Shown: positions 15,821 to 24,934, numbered from the stretch's first letter. The stretch: 64,000 bases of DNA from Chondromyces crocatus (GCF_001189295.1 NZ_CP012159.1:8974501-9038500), one strand, 5' to 3'. Numbers and translations are program-made. Notes: generated from the sequence alone by a model not told the origin.

Positions 15821-17899
15821 TCAGTAGCGGAAGGTCTGGGTGACCTGGGGGAGCTCGCCCGAGAAGGGGGCGACGCGGGCGCGCTTGAAAAGGGCGGCGA
15901 GGCAGGTCGCCATCGGGGTGGTGCCCAGGGTGCCTGGGAGGCTGGGCGCGGCGGAGAGTGCCTTGCCGCTGCGATCGAAGGAGACGTAGACGGTGCCAGT
16001 CCCCGACGGGTGGTTGGCCGTGTTGCAGCGGGATGCCTGGGCGGCGAGGGCCTGGACCTGGGATTGCGCTGCGGCGCGGTCGAAGGGAGGCGCAGTCTCC
16101 TTGGTGGGCGCGGGCGCGAGCGCGGGCTGCTTCACGTGGTGCCGAACGTCGTTGCGCTTCGCGTTGCCAGGAGGTCTGGGCTGGACGTCGTTCGAGGTAG
16201 AGGGTGAGGCCGGGGGGGTGAGCCCGTCCGGCGGTGGTGCCAGCGGGTCGGAGGGGGAGGCCGCGTCGGGTGGCGCCGAGGGCGATGGGGCGGTGTCGGG
16301 TGTCTCGCTGGGAGGCTCGAGCGCCACGCGCGCGGTGGTGGGCGTGGTCGTGGGCTCTCCGGTCGCGTCATCCGAACTCTGCGAAGGGACGGGCGCTCGG
16401 AAAAGGGGGAGGAGAAGGATGGCCGCGGCGACGAGGATGGCCGTCACGACGGCGATGGCCGGGACGAGGAGGGGGGAGCGCGCACGCCTTCCTCGGGTCG
16501 AGATGGCCACGGCCGAGCGGGCGGTGATGTCAGCGGCCACGGAGGGCGAGAGCGAGGGCTGAGCAGCGTCCTGAGGCGGGGCGTCCCGATGAGAGGCCGT
16601 CGGTGGTCGGTTGGCTGCGTGCGCGAGCGGAGCCGTCTGCGCGAGTGGAGCCGTCTGCGCGAGTGGAGCCGTCTGCGCGAGTGGAGCCGTCTGCGCGAGC
16701 GCCGGTGAGCCAGGTGTCGCACGGGGGGATTCGCCGTGGCCGTGCGAGGCAGCAGCGGGCGGCGAGAGCACGTGGGAGGGGGCGATGGGGCGCGCACCAC
16801 CAGCAGCGGGTTGCGATGCGGAGGTGGGCGCGGGGGCCCAGGGCTGGGGTGTTCGTGAAGCTCGGTCGGGCGCAGTGGGTGAGGTGCCCAGTGAGGGCGC
16901 GGTCCCCGGGGTCGAGGGGCGTCCCGAGGGAGCAAAGCCTGGGGTCGAGGGGCGACCGGAGGGGGGGAAGCTCGGTCCGGAGGAGGGGAGCCCAGGAGCG
17001 GAGGCTGGAGCCGGCTGGGCGAAGGAGGGAGACGAGGGGTCTGCGCTGGCGAAGCCTTCGAGGAGGGACGCAAGCTCCGCTGCGGAGGCGGGGCGCGAGG
17101 CGGGGTCGCGCTGCAAGCAGGCGCGGACGAGGGCAGCGAGGGCCGGGTCGAGGCCACGGACGAGGGCGGCAATGTCCGGTGGCGGGCGGGTGAGGATGCC
17201 GGTGAGGAGGGTCTCGACGTTGCCCTGGAAGGGGCGGGCGCCCGCGAGCATCTCGTAGAGGACGACGCCGAGGGACCAGAGGTCGGTGCGGGCGTCGAGG
17301 GTGGCAGCAGCGCGGATCTGCTCGGGGCTCATGTACGCGGGGGAGCCGAGGACGACGCCGGTGGCGGTCTTGTGGACGTCGTTGCCAGCCGCGAGCTTGC
17401 TGATGCCGAAGTCGAGGAGTTTGACGGTGTAGCCCTGGACGTGCTCGTTGACGCTGAGGAAGACGTTCGAGGGCTTGAGGTCGCGGTGGATGACCTGCAT
17501 GCGGTGCGCAGCGGCGAGGCCGCGGGCGATGTCACCGGCGATGCGGGCGGCCTCGGTGGGGTCGAGGCGGCGTTTGCGGGCAAGGAGGGCGGTGAGGGTC
17601 TCGCCCTGGAGCAGCTCCATGACGAGGAAGGGTTCGCCGCGCTCGGTGAGCTCGGCGTCGTAGAGGGAGATGACGTTGCGGTGCTGGATCTGGCCGCAGA
17701 TGCGGGCCTCCTGGAGGAGGCGGGCGCGGAGGTCCTGGTCCGGCTGGAGGAGGAGCTTGAGGGCGACTTCGCGGTGGGTGCGTTCGTGCCGGGCCGCCCA
17801 GACGGCGCCCATGCCGCCCTCGGCGACGACGCGGAGGAGGCGGTACTTGCCAGCCAGGAGCGCGCCAGGGGTGAGGCTGGGGTCGTAAGGGCTGGTCAT
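15821..17899 (-). CDS. Membrane Ser/Thr protein kinase with AgmX/TonB-like C-terminus
   Basis: 692 residues. The kinase domain covers about 19-275: AEGGMGAVW loop, Lys48 in VALKLLL, HRDLKPSN with Asp140, Asp163 in DFGISK and SPAYMSPEQ. A Pro/Ser/Ala linker of about 200 residues follows and includes four LAQTAP repeats. A transmembrane helix lies near 477-500 (LLVPAIAVVTAILVAAAIL). The end (SRCNTANHPSGTGTVYVSFD, then PMATCLAALFKRARVAPFSG) resembles the C-terminal domain of myxobacterial AgmX-like or TonB-like proteins and should lie outside the cytoplasmic membrane. It may sense or contact the periplasm and signal to the inner kinase. It converges on the kinase of the GTPase module. Confidence 0.9.
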   Translation of the reverse strand: MTSPYDPSLTPGALLAGKYRLLRVVAEGGMGAVWAARHERTHREVALKLLLQPDQDLRARLLQEARICGQIQHRNVISLYDAELTERGEPFLVMELLQGETLTALLARKRRLDPTEAARIAGDIARGLAAAHRMQVIHRDLKPSNVFLSVNEHVQGYTVKLLDFGISKLAAGNDVHKTATGVVLGSPAYMSPEQIRAAATLDARTDLWSLGVVLYEMLAGARPFQGNVETLLTGILTRPPPDIAALVRGLDPALAALVRACLQRDPASRPASAAELASLLEGFASADPSSPSFAQPAPASAPGLPSSGPSFPPSGRPSTPGFAPSGRPSTPGTAPSLGTSPTAPDRASRTPQPWAPAPTSASQPAAGGARPIAPSHVLSPPAAASHGHGESPRATPGSPALAQTAPLAQTAPLAQTAPLAQTAPLAHAANRPPTASHRDAPPQDAAQPSLSPSVAADITARSAVAISTRGRRARSPLLVPAIAVVTAILVAAAILLLPLFRAPVPSQSSDDATGEPTTTPTTARVALEPPSETPDTAPSPSAPPDAASPSDPLAPPPDGLTPPASPSTSNDVQPRPPGNAKRNDVRHHVKQPALAPAPTKETAPPFDRAAAQSQVQALAAQASRCNTANHPSGTGTVYVSFDRSGKALSAAPSLPGTLGTTPMATCLAALFKRARVAPFSGELPQVTQTFRY
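16621..16700 (-). repeat. 18-bp tandem repeat in the kinase linker
   Basis: Four 18-base copies of GCGCGAGTGGAGCCGTCT (first copy with C for T) start at 16621, 16639, 16657 and 16675, plus a partial fifth. On the coding strand they give LAQTAP repeated four times in the Pro-rich linker between kinase domain and membrane helix. The near-identity of the copies suggests recent slippage. Confidence 0.85.
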
Positions 17900-17949
17900 C
17901 CGGCGGGCGTGCTGCGAGCGAAGGGGGCGGGGCTGAAAGCCGGGGCCCG

Positions 17950-18112
17950 GTGATGAGGGGGAGCATACTGCCGGAGGGGGGGCGGAGGGGGGTGATTTGG
18001 TGGGGAGGGGGAGAGGAGAGGGCGGGAGGGCGGGAGGGCGGGAGGGAGGGGAGAGGGGGAGAGAGCGAGAGATGGGGAGGGAGGAATGGGGCCGGGGGTT
18101 TCGCTGGGGGTC
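17950..18112 (+). other. G-rich purine tract upstream of the kinase gene
   Basis: The 373-base gap 17900-18272 holds no visible gene. Its left half is almost pure G/A on the plus strand, with runs such as GGCGGGAGGGCGGGAGGG near 18021-18045. Several sets of three or more Gs are separated by one or two bases, which fits G-quadruplex folding rules. It starts 51 bases upstream of the minus-strand kinase start, so it lies in that gene's promoter/leader region. Confidence 0.55.
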
Positions 18113-18272
18113 AGGAGGTTGCCGCGGGGTACATCACGCCGGCTTCGGCTTGCTGAGCTGAATTGAGCGAGCCTTCGGGTTGGAGGAGGGCGCAGGGCGC
18201 TTCAGCAAGGCGCATCAGCAACCAGAGCGGAGAGGGTGCGTCACGAAGGGGGGTGATCTGGCACGGCCGTCT

Positions 18273-19184
18273 TCAAGGGCGGCAGCAGAGTTTTCTGGGG
18301 GTGGCGGTCGGGGTGGAGGCAGCAGGCATGCAGGTCCCCGAAGGCGCATGAGGCTTGATGGAGGCAGCGAATGAGATGGTCGTGAGCTGCGTCTGGGAGC
18401 ACTGCGCCGTCGCGGGGATGGACTGCGATGGTCCGCTGCAATCCTCCGTGCCGTATGCGATGAATTCGTTTGGGCATGTGACGGCGCTGGCATTGCAGTC
18501 GCAACCGCAGGCGGCAGCTCTTGTCTCTGGGCTGTCGGGGCCATCCTGCTCCGCAAGGAGGTGGACGTTCCGCTCGTGGTCGTACTCCACCGGGCAGTCG
18601 TCGGACTCGGCCACGAGCAGGCATCCGTGTTCGCGGGGGATGCAAGCGCCTCCAGAGGCGCATGCTTTCGGTTCGTCGAGCTGGCAGGCACGAGGAGCGG
18701 GTGCGTTCAGCCTTGCAGTGCAGTGGGGAGTGACAGTGCCTCGGGTATGAATCGGCGGGTTCAGAGCGGTTACCTCCACGCAGGAGACGATTGCTGAAAA
18801 CGCGATCTCAGCAACGCTGTTCGTACAGTTGGCTGCGCTGCTCGAGATGTACCCCGTGACTTCACAGCTCGACTCACAACCGCACTGCGTGCAGTCCAGC
18901 AGGTCACCCAGAGCGGAGGTTCCCTCTCCGCAAGAGCTTCCCACGGTCACGTAGACGGCATTCGCGGGAGCGACGGCGCACACCTCGTCAGCGTCACACT
19001 GCGTCAGACCGCCGCCGCCCGTCGTGGAGGGAGCGATGCTCGCGCCAGCACCGCCTTCGCCAGGTGGTGAATCTGAGTTTGAGAATTCATCGAGTCCAAG
19101 AATCAGGCCACAAGAAGCAAGGAGCCACGCGGTGATGATCGAGAACACGACGCGGGCAGGATGCACGGCATGACCACGGAGCAT
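18273..19184 (-). CDS. Cys-rich predicted lipoprotein
   Basis: 303 residues with a hydrophobic signal segment and lipobox LASC near residue 25. The mature protein is unusually rich in cysteine (more than 20), with pairs such as CTQCGCESSC, CGCDC and a C-terminal CC, suggesting a disulfide-stabilised secreted domain. The family is not recognised. It is the last gene of the minus-strand lipoprotein run; the 166-base gap to the preceding LamG gene matches the length of the two gaps in that run that carry gene remnants. Start alternatives exist a few codons in. Confidence 0.68.
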   Translation of the reverse strand: MLRGHAVHPARVVFSIITAWLLASCGLILGLDEFSNSDSPPGEGGAGASIAPSTTGGGGLTQCDADEVCAVAPANAVYVTVGSSCGEGTSALGDLLDCTQCGCESSCEVTGYISSSAANCTNSVAEIAFSAIVSCVEVTALNPPIHTRGTVTPHCTARLNAPAPRACQLDEPKACASGGACIPREHGCLLVAESDDCPVEYDHERNVHLLAEQDGPDSPETRAAACGCDCNASAVTCPNEFIAYGTEDCSGPSQSIPATAQCSQTQLTTISFAASIKPHAPSGTCMPAASTPTATPRKLCCRP

Positions 19185-19350
19185 GGGGGTATCTTCCCGC
19201 GTTCACGTCACGGTGCCTTGCAGAAGATGGATTGCCGCTCTCAGATCCGAGGTCACTCCTCACACCGGACACCAACATCTTCGTCTCGTTTCGAGACGGC
19301 AATCCGGGATGCACTGAACGTTCAGGGGTTGGTCTCGAAGCGTGGGACGC

Positions 19351-20364
19351 TCACAGGGGTGCGTCGTCGCTGGCGAGCAGGGCGCAGGCGTGGGCGGCGA
19401 GGCGCGGCTCGTCGAGGGCCTCGTCGTAGACCGCGGCATAGTGCAGCACGCCCTGGAAAGAAGCGCCCAGGAGTGCATTGCCGAGGACCAGCACATCGGC
19501 ACCATTCAGGCTGAGCTGCTCGTTCGCTGATGGCGGCGTCACGCTCGCTTCGCCGGGTACAGGATTGCCGTTCACATACAGCCTCACTCTGTCCAGCTCA
19601 GGCGCGTTCGTTTCTACCACCAGGTGCACCACCTGACGGGTGGACAGGTCCACGATCCATTGCCCTGCCAGTGCACCGTTTCTGCTGGGGGTGTGCTGAT
19701 TCCAGTACGCTCCGAGGTGTCCCGGAGGGAGGAATCCTCCCGCGACCAAGGAGAAACGATCGATCTTGTCGTGATTGATGTCACGCGTATGAAGCCCGAC
19801 CAGACGGGATGGCTCATCGACGTTCAGGAAGCCCTGTGCGCGCATCACCAGTTCGACCGTGAACGATTGGTTGCCGTTCAGCCGGCTGAAGACTTTCCCA
19901 CCACCGATCGCTGCCTCTACGCGCGCGTCACGACCCGGGTTCTGGCTCCACGCCAAGCCCAACTGGCCGGGGGTGCCGTCGAGTTGTGGGTCTGTGTCCC
20001 CCATCGAGGTTGTCGCTGCGACGGTCAGGTTCAGGGGATCCAGCGCGGAATCCTTCACAGAAGCGGGCACCGAACCGGCTGCGCCGTCGGACGCGTCGAT
20101 GAAGTACCGCACCAGAACGCCCCCATCCTCCAGCCCGTCTCCGCAGGCGCTGCCACCATTCCCCCCCTGCCCCCCTCCGCCCGAAACTCCTCCTCCGGGC
20201 CCTCCGCTAGGCCCCTGGCTCGTCGACGTCGTTCCCCCGGTGCCCGATATCGAAGAAGACGCGGCCTCTATCTCCAGGTCTGCGAGTCCCGTGAGCTGAG
20301 CACAGGCGGCCAGTCCTATGGAGGCCACACCAGTTGCGAGCATCAGGGCATATCGGATGGACAT
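19351..20364 (-). CDS. LamG-type (concanavalin-like) lipoprotein, copy 1
   Basis: 337 residues. Signal peptide with lipobox LAAC (Cys21) followed by AQLTGLADLE, a Gly/Ser linker (GGPGGGVSGGGG) and a CGDGLEDGGVLVRYF entry strand. A 200-residue beta-sandwich follows with the LamG/ConA-like phrases FTVELVMRAQG, LGAYWNQ, VHLVVET, RVRLYVNG and GVLHYAAVYDEALD. Such domains bind sugars or proteins; here the protein should sit on a membrane surface. It lies 48 bases downstream of a MopE-LamG gene. The end phrase ACALLASDDAP is shared by all five copies. Confidence 0.8.
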   Translation of the reverse strand: MSIRYALMLATGVASIGLAACAQLTGLADLEIEAASSSISGTGGTTSTSQGPSGGPGGGVSGGGGQGGNGGSACGDGLEDGGVLVRYFIDASDGAAGSVPASVKDSALDPLNLTVAATTSMGDTDPQLDGTPGQLGLAWSQNPGRDARVEAAIGGGKVFSRLNGNQSFTVELVMRAQGFLNVDEPSRLVGLHTRDINHDKIDRFSLVAGGFLPPGHLGAYWNQHTPSRNGALAGQWIVDLSTRQVVHLVVETNAPELDRVRLYVNGNPVPGEASVTPPSANEQLSLNGADVLVLGNALLGASFQGVLHYAAVYDEALDEPRLAAHACALLASDDAPL

Positions 20365-20412
20365 TGGTACTCCCGTGCGGAAATCTCGAACGCAGAGGTT
20401 CAGACTGCGGAG

Positions 20413-21507
20413 TCACGGAGCCAGGTCATCATCGTCCAGCAGGAGCAAGGATGCGTTGCGCTCGATCTCCTCGGCTGAAAGGTTCGTTGTATAGATTGCG
20501 CTGTAGTAGAGCAGGCCCTGGAATGAACGCATTCCCGAACTCCGGTTGCCAAGCGCATACCTCGGATCGTTGGAGAGATTCAGCGTGGTTCCGAGAGCAG
20601 GCACTGTCGGCGAGCCGTTGTTGCTCGCAGAAACCTGCACACCATTACGGTAAAGCTTGATGCGGTCAGCCGGCATGGGTGCGTCGGTGTCGACGACCAC
20701 ATGGAGCACACACCGTTCGTGAACCAGCGGCTCCCAGCTCGCCGCGAGCTGGTTGTTCCAGTAGAAGCGAAGGTTCTGCGGGGGCAAGAACCGGAGATCG
20801 AGCTGGCCAAAGCCGCCTCCCATGCCGAGGGAGGTGATTGCCGAGCCCTCGGACACATCGCCACCTGCAATCGAGAGAACGACCTCCACGGTGAGCTGCT
20901 TCGCCCCCAGCAGTTGGTCCTCGACCTTGGTCGTTCCCACCGAAGCCACACCACGACCTGCGGAGTTGACCAAGGCCCAGAACAACCCGCGATGTCCGTC
21001 GACCTCGGCAGCCGTCACCGTCCCTCCCACGACGTTGAGGTTCACCGGAGTTCCCTCTGGGGAAGAGTCCCTCAACGAGGACAGGGGCGTTTCGGGTTCG
21101 TCATCGAGAAAGTAGCGGGTCAACAGCGCCCGGGTCACGAGAGCCTGCGTCGCGCTAGCGTCAGCGCCATCGCAGTCTTCATCAATGCCGTTGCTGTAGA
21201 TCTCGGCGGCGGGGGTTATTTCGCCAAGACAGTCCGCGATCCATTGTCCGGAAACATCGCAAAATGCCTTTCCGGGCTGACAGATGCCAATGCCTTCAGT
21301 CTCAGGTGCTGCGCTATAGCAGGACCGATCCTCGCCTGGACGGCAGACACCGCCCCCTCCGCTTCCTCCTGTAGCCCCCGCCTCGCCAGTGCCAGCAGAG
21401 CCACCGGGGCCGTTGGAATTCCCTGAGTCCTCCTCCCCGTTCGACGTCATCGTCACGAAAACGAGTCCGGAGAAGACGGCGGACAACAAGACCGTGGGCA
21501 TTGACAT
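20413..21507 (-). CDS. MopE-motif plus LamG-type secreted protein, copy 1 (lipobox Cys lost)
   Basis: 364 residues from the ATG at 21507, chosen because AGGAG lies five bases upstream; longer in-frame starts have none. Signal segment, Gly-rich linker, then a Cys/metal-type module (CRPGEDRSCYSAAPETEG, then NGIDEDCDG) like the MopE motif common in myxobacterial surface proteins. A LamG-like sandwich follows (LTVEVVLSIAGG, LRFYWNNQLAASW, RIKLYRNGVQV, GLLYYSAIYTTNLS). Its paralogue at 24984-26078 has a lipobox-type TSNC; here the same site reads TSNG, so this copy may be secreted or remain held by its signal helix rather than lipidated. Confidence 0.78.
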   Translation of the reverse strand: MSMPTVLLSAVFSGLVFVTMTSNGEEDSGNSNGPGGSAGTGEAGATGGSGGGGVCRPGEDRSCYSAAPETEGIGICQPGKAFCDVSGQWIADCLGEITPAAEIYSNGIDEDCDGADASATQALVTRALLTRYFLDDEPETPLSSLRDSSPEGTPVNLNVVGGTVTAAEVDGHRGLFWALVNSAGRGVASVGTTKVEDQLLGAKQLTVEVVLSIAGGDVSEGSAITSLGMGGGFGQLDLRFLPPQNLRFYWNNQLAASWEPLVHERCVLHVVVDTDAPMPADRIKLYRNGVQVSASNNGSPTVPALGTTLNLSNDPRYALGNRSSGMRSFQGLLYYSAIYTTNLSAEEIERNASLLLLDDDDLAP

Positions 21508-21561
21508 GGGAACTCCTGAGCGCTCGGCAAGATCGAACACGGTTGGTTGGCGCGAAGGAAA

Positions 21562-22581
21562 TCAGCCTTCAGGGGGTGCGTCGTCGCTGGCGAGCAGGGC
21601 GCAGGCGTGGGCGGCGAGGCGCGGCTCGTCGAGGGCCTCGTCGTAGACCGCGGCGTAGTGCAGCACGCCCTGGAAGGAAGCCCCTCCAACAAAAGCGTTA
21701 CCAAGGACCAGCGCGTCGCTCGCCTGGAGGCTGAGCGGCTCGTTCGCTGATGGCGGTGTCACGCCCGCCACACCGGCTTCGCCAGGCACATGGCTGCCGT
21801 TCACATACAACCTCACCCGCTCCACCTCAGGCGCGCTCGTCTCCACCACCAAGTGCACCACCTGGCGGGTGGATAGGTCCACCGCCCACTGGCCCGCCCG
21901 GTCGTCCTCTTCGCTGGGGGTCTGCTGATTCCAGTACGCTCCGAGACGCCCTGAAGGGATCGAGCCTCCCGCGACCAAGGAGAAGCGATCGATTCTATTT
22001 ACAGCGTCGCTCGCATGAAGCCCAAATAGCCGAGAGGGATGTGCAACAGCAGCCGAAAACCCCTGTGCGCGCAATACCAGCTCCACCGTGAGCGCTTGCT
22101 TGCCGTTCAGTTGGCCGAAGACTTTCCCGCTGCCGATCGCTGCCAAGGCACGCCCATCACCGTTAGGGGGCTGGCTCCACGCCAGACCACCGTGCGGAAA
22201 GACGCCTTCGCGACGCGGGTCCGGAGACCCCGGCGCCACATCCAGGTCCAGGGCGGGTGTCACCGCATCCGGCACCTTCTCCGGCACCGAACCGGCAGCG
22301 CCATCCGACGCATTGATGAAGTAACGCACCACCACGCCCCCATCCTCCAGTCCGTCTCCGCACGCGCCTCCAGCACTCCCCCCCTGCCCTCCTCCGCCCG
22401 GACCTCCTCCTCCGGGCCCTCCTCCGGGGCCCTGGCTCGTCGACGTCGTCCCCCCGGGGCCCGATGTCGAAGAAGACGCGGCCTCTATCTCCAAGTCTGC
22501 GAGTCCCGTGAGCTGAGCACAGGCCGCCGGTCCTACGGAAACCACGCCAGTTGCGAGCATCAAGACATATCGGATGGACAT
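21562..22581 (-). CDS. LamG-type lipoprotein, copy 2
   Basis: 339 residues, built like copy 1: lipobox PAAC (Cys21), AQLTGLADLE, a long Gly-rich linker (GGGPGGGGPGGGGQGG), then the ConA-like sandwich ending ASDDAPPEG. The stop is 54 bases before the start of the downstream MopE-LamG gene, so they form a pair. From the Gly linker onward it is nearly identical to the copy at 26133-27155, far closer than to copies 1, 3 and 4, pointing to recent block duplication or gene conversion. Confidence 0.8.
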   Translation of the reverse strand: MSIRYVLMLATGVVSVGPAACAQLTGLADLEIEAASSSTSGPGGTTSTSQGPGGGPGGGGPGGGGQGGSAGGACGDGLEDGGVVVRYFINASDGAAGSVPEKVPDAVTPALDLDVAPGSPDPRREGVFPHGGLAWSQPPNGDGRALAAIGSGKVFGQLNGKQALTVELVLRAQGFSAAVAHPSRLFGLHASDAVNRIDRFSLVAGGSIPSGRLGAYWNQQTPSEEDDRAGQWAVDLSTRQVVHLVVETSAPEVERVRLYVNGSHVPGEAGVAGVTPPSANEPLSLQASDALVLGNAFVGGASFQGVLHYAAVYDEALDEPRLAAHACALLASDDAPPEG

Positions 22582-22630
22582 CTGTACTCCCGTGCTGAGG
22601 CTTCGAGCCGTAGAGGTTCTGCTCGCGGCG

Positions 22631-22744
22631 TTACGGAGTCACGTCGTCATTGTCCAACAGCACCAAGGGAGGCATTGCCTGCCAGGCAGGAGCGCGCCAG
22701 CGAGGCGTTGAAAGGTGCAAGACTGGCCATCGAGCCGTCGGGGC
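22631..22744 (-). pseudogene. Remnant of a MopE-LamG gene 3' end
   Basis: Read on the minus strand, 22631-22666 gives LVLLDNDDVTP and a TAA stop. This matches the last residues LLLLDDDDLAP of the intact gene at 20413, and an adjacent AATGCCTCC out of frame by one base matches its NAS codons. The 50 bases from here to the start of LamG copy 2 also match the spacer below the intact gene. The rest of the gene is gone, leaving about 115 bases. Confidence 0.65.
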
Positions 22745-23758
22745 TCACGGGGGTGCGTCGTCGCTGGCGAGCAGGGCGCAGGCGTGGGCGGCGATGCGCG
22801 GCTCGTCCAGGGCCTCGTCATAGACCGCCGCGTAGTACAGCACCCCCTGGAAGGAAGACCCTCCTGAGGCCGCGTTGCCAAGGACCAGCTCGTCGTTCGC
22901 TTGGAGGCTGAGCTGCTCATTCGCGGACGGTGGCGTCAGACCCGCCACACCGGCTTCGCCAGGCACATGGCTGCCGTTCACATACAGCCTCACCCTCTCC
23001 AACTGAGGCGCGCTCGTCTCCACCACCAGATGCACCACTTGGCGGGTGGATAGGTCTACCGTCCACTGGCCCGCCAGGTCACCAGCGTAGCTGGCGGTTT
23101 GCTGATTCCAGTACGCTCCGAGGCCCCCCGAAGGGAGCAAGCCTCCCGCGACCAAGGAGAGGCGGTCGATTTTGTCACCATTGCCGTCGAGCGTATGAAG
23201 TCCGAACAGCCGGGATAGCGTGGTGCTCGCAAAGGCCTGTGCGCGCACCACCAGTTCCACGGTGAGCGCTTGCTTGCCGTTCAGCCGGCTGAAGACCTTG
23301 CCACTGCCGATCGCTGCCGAGGCACGCGCATCACTGCCAGGCGCCAGGCTCCACGCCAGCCCACCATGCGGAGCGACGCCTTCGCGCTGCGGATCCGCAT
23401 CGGCTCCCCAACTCACCGCTTCAACGCTCAGGTTCAGGGCTGGTGTCTCCGCATCTTTCACCTCAGTCGGCACCGAGCCGACCGCGCCATCCGACGCATC
23501 GATGAAGTACCGCACCACCACGCCTCCATCCTCCAGCCCGTCTCCGCACGTGACGCCACCATTCCCACCTTGACCCCCTCCGCCCGGCCCTCCTCCGGGC
23601 CCCATACTCCACGACGTCGTTCCCCCGGCCCCCTGGCCTGACGTCGAAGAGGACGCCTCCTCTACCTCCAAGTCGGCAAGTCCCGTGAGCTGAGCACAGG
23701 CCAGCAAGCCCACGGAGACGACACCAGCAGCGAGCATCAAGACATGTCTGATGAACAT
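22745..23758 (-). CDS. LamG-type lipoprotein, copy 3
   Basis: 337 residues with lipobox LLAC (Cys21), AQLTGLADLEVEEASSS, a shorter Gly-rich linker and the same ConA-like sandwich (LTVELVVRAQAF, LGAYWNQQTAS, VHLVVETSAPQLERVRLYVNG, GVLYYAAVYDEALD). It is flanked on both sides by remnants of MopE-LamG genes rather than by intact ones, so it has lost its pair partners. Sugar or protein binding at the cell surface is the family expectation; the ligand is unknown. Confidence 0.8.
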   Translation of the reverse strand: MFIRHVLMLAAGVVSVGLLACAQLTGLADLEVEEASSSTSGQGAGGTTSWSMGPGGGPGGGGQGGNGGVTCGDGLEDGGVVVRYFIDASDGAVGSVPTEVKDAETPALNLSVEAVSWGADADPQREGVAPHGGLAWSLAPGSDARASAAIGSGKVFSRLNGKQALTVELVVRAQAFASTTLSRLFGLHTLDGNGDKIDRLSLVAGGLLPSGGLGAYWNQQTASYAGDLAGQWTVDLSTRQVVHLVVETSAPQLERVRLYVNGSHVPGEAGVAGLTPPSANEQLSLQANDELVLGNAASGGSSFQGVLYYAAVYDEALDEPRIAAHACALLASDDAPP

Positions 23759-23808
23759 CTATGACTCCCATACGGATGCTTCGAGCCGCAGAGGTTCAGC
23801 CCGCGGCG

Positions 23809-23923
23809 TCACGAAGCCACGTCAACTTCGTCCAGCAGGAACGAAGAAGACTTTACCTTCCAGTCGAGAGCGCACCGGGGATGAGTCGAGAGGCGCAGGT
23901 CGACCCATCAAACCGTGGGACGT
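23809..23923 (-). pseudogene. Second remnant of a MopE-LamG gene 3' end
   Basis: On the minus strand 23809-23844 reads SFLLDEVDVAS then TGA, aligning with the LLLLDDDDLAP end of the intact paralogue. The spacer to LamG copy 3 is again conserved in length and sequence (CTTCGAGCCGCAGAGGTTC). The bases closest to LamG copy 4 (CGTGGGACGTTCA) match the bases after LamG copy 1, so the gap is two conserved gene edges joined by deletion. Confidence 0.6.
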
Positions 23924-24934
23924 TCAAAAGGGTGCGTCGTCACTGGCGAGCAGGGCGCAGGCGTGGGCGGCGATGCGCGGCTCGTCCAGGGCCTCATCGT
24001 ATACCGCCGCGTAGTACAGCACGCCCTGGAAGGAAGCGCCCAGCGCAGCCGAGTTGCCGAGAATCAGCTCGTCGCTCGCCTGAAGGCTGAGCGGCTCGTT
24101 CGCGGATGGCGGCGTAACGCCTGCCACACCGACTTCGCCAGGCACCTGGCTGCCGTTCACATACAGCCTCACCCGCTCCAACGCTGGCGCATTCGTGTCC
24201 ATCACCAGATGCACCACCTGGCGGACGGATAGGTCCACCGTCCACTGGCCTGCCAGGTCACCAGCGTAGCTGGCGGCTTGCTGATTCCAGTACGCGCCGA
24301 GGCGCCCCGACGGGAGGAAGCCTCCCGCAACCAAGGAGAGACGATCGATCTTCTCGTCATTGGCGTCGCGCGCATGCAGCCCGAATAGCCGGGATGTCAC
24401 GGTATTCGAAATGCCCTGTGAGCGCACCACCAGCTCCACCGTATGCGCTTGCTTGCCGTTCAGTCGGCCGAGGAGCTTCCCACTGCCGATTGCTGCCCAA
24501 GCACGCCCATCGTTGCCAGGCATCTGGCTCCACGCCAGCCCACCATGAGGAAACTCGCCTTCACGCTGCGGGTCCATGTCGGCCCCCAAGTTTGTCACTT
24601 CGACGTCCAGGTCCAGGGCAGGAGTCACCGTATCCGGCACTTTCTGCGGCACCGAGCCGACAGCGCCGTCCGAGGCATTGATGAAGTACCGAACCACCAC
24701 GCCCCCATCCTCCAGCCCGTCTCCGCATGCGCCTCCCCCGTTCCCACCCTGCCCCTCTCCACCGCGACCTCCTCCCCCGAGCCCCGCGCTGGTCGACGTC
24801 GTGCCTCCCGCTCCTGATGCCGAGGAAGAGGCCGGATCTATCTCCAGATCAGCGAGTCCGGTGATCTCAGCACACGCCAGCGGCACCATACAGACCGCAC
24901 CGACCGCGAGCATCAAGACATCCCTGATGGTCAT
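23924..24934 (-). CDS. LamG-type lipoprotein, copy 4
   Basis: 336 residues; lipobox LAC (Cys21) in MVPLACAEITGLADLE, Gly-rich linker, then the shared ConA-like sandwich (HTVELVVRSQG, LGAYWNQQAAS, RVRLYVNGSQV). It starts 49 bases after the stop of the intact MopE-LamG copy 2, the same arrangement as LamG copy 1 after MopE-LamG copy 1. This supports the idea that the ancestral unit was MopE-LamG followed by LamG. Confidence 0.8.
   Translation of the reverse strand: MTIRDVLMLAVGAVCMVPLACAEITGLADLEIDPASSSASGAGGTTSTSAGLGGGGRGGEGQGGNGGGACGDGLEDGGVVVRYFINASDGAVGSVPQKVPDTVTPALDLDVEVTNLGADMDPQREGEFPHGGLAWSQMPGNDGRAWAAIGSGKLLGRLNGKQAHTVELVVRSQGISNTVTSRLFGLHARDANDEKIDRLSLVAGGFLPSGRLGAYWNQQAASYAGDLAGQWTVDLSVRQVVHLVMDTNAPALERVRLYVNGSQVPGEVGVAGVTPPSANEPLSLQASDELILGNSAALGASFQGVLYYAAVYDEALDEPRIAAHACALLASDDAPF

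Noticed and set aside
22639-22920. A small gene on the minus strand between LamG copies 2 and 3
   Set aside because: It is a frame-shifted reading of the LamG 3' end and the MopE-LamG remnant; the homologous reading is in another frame.
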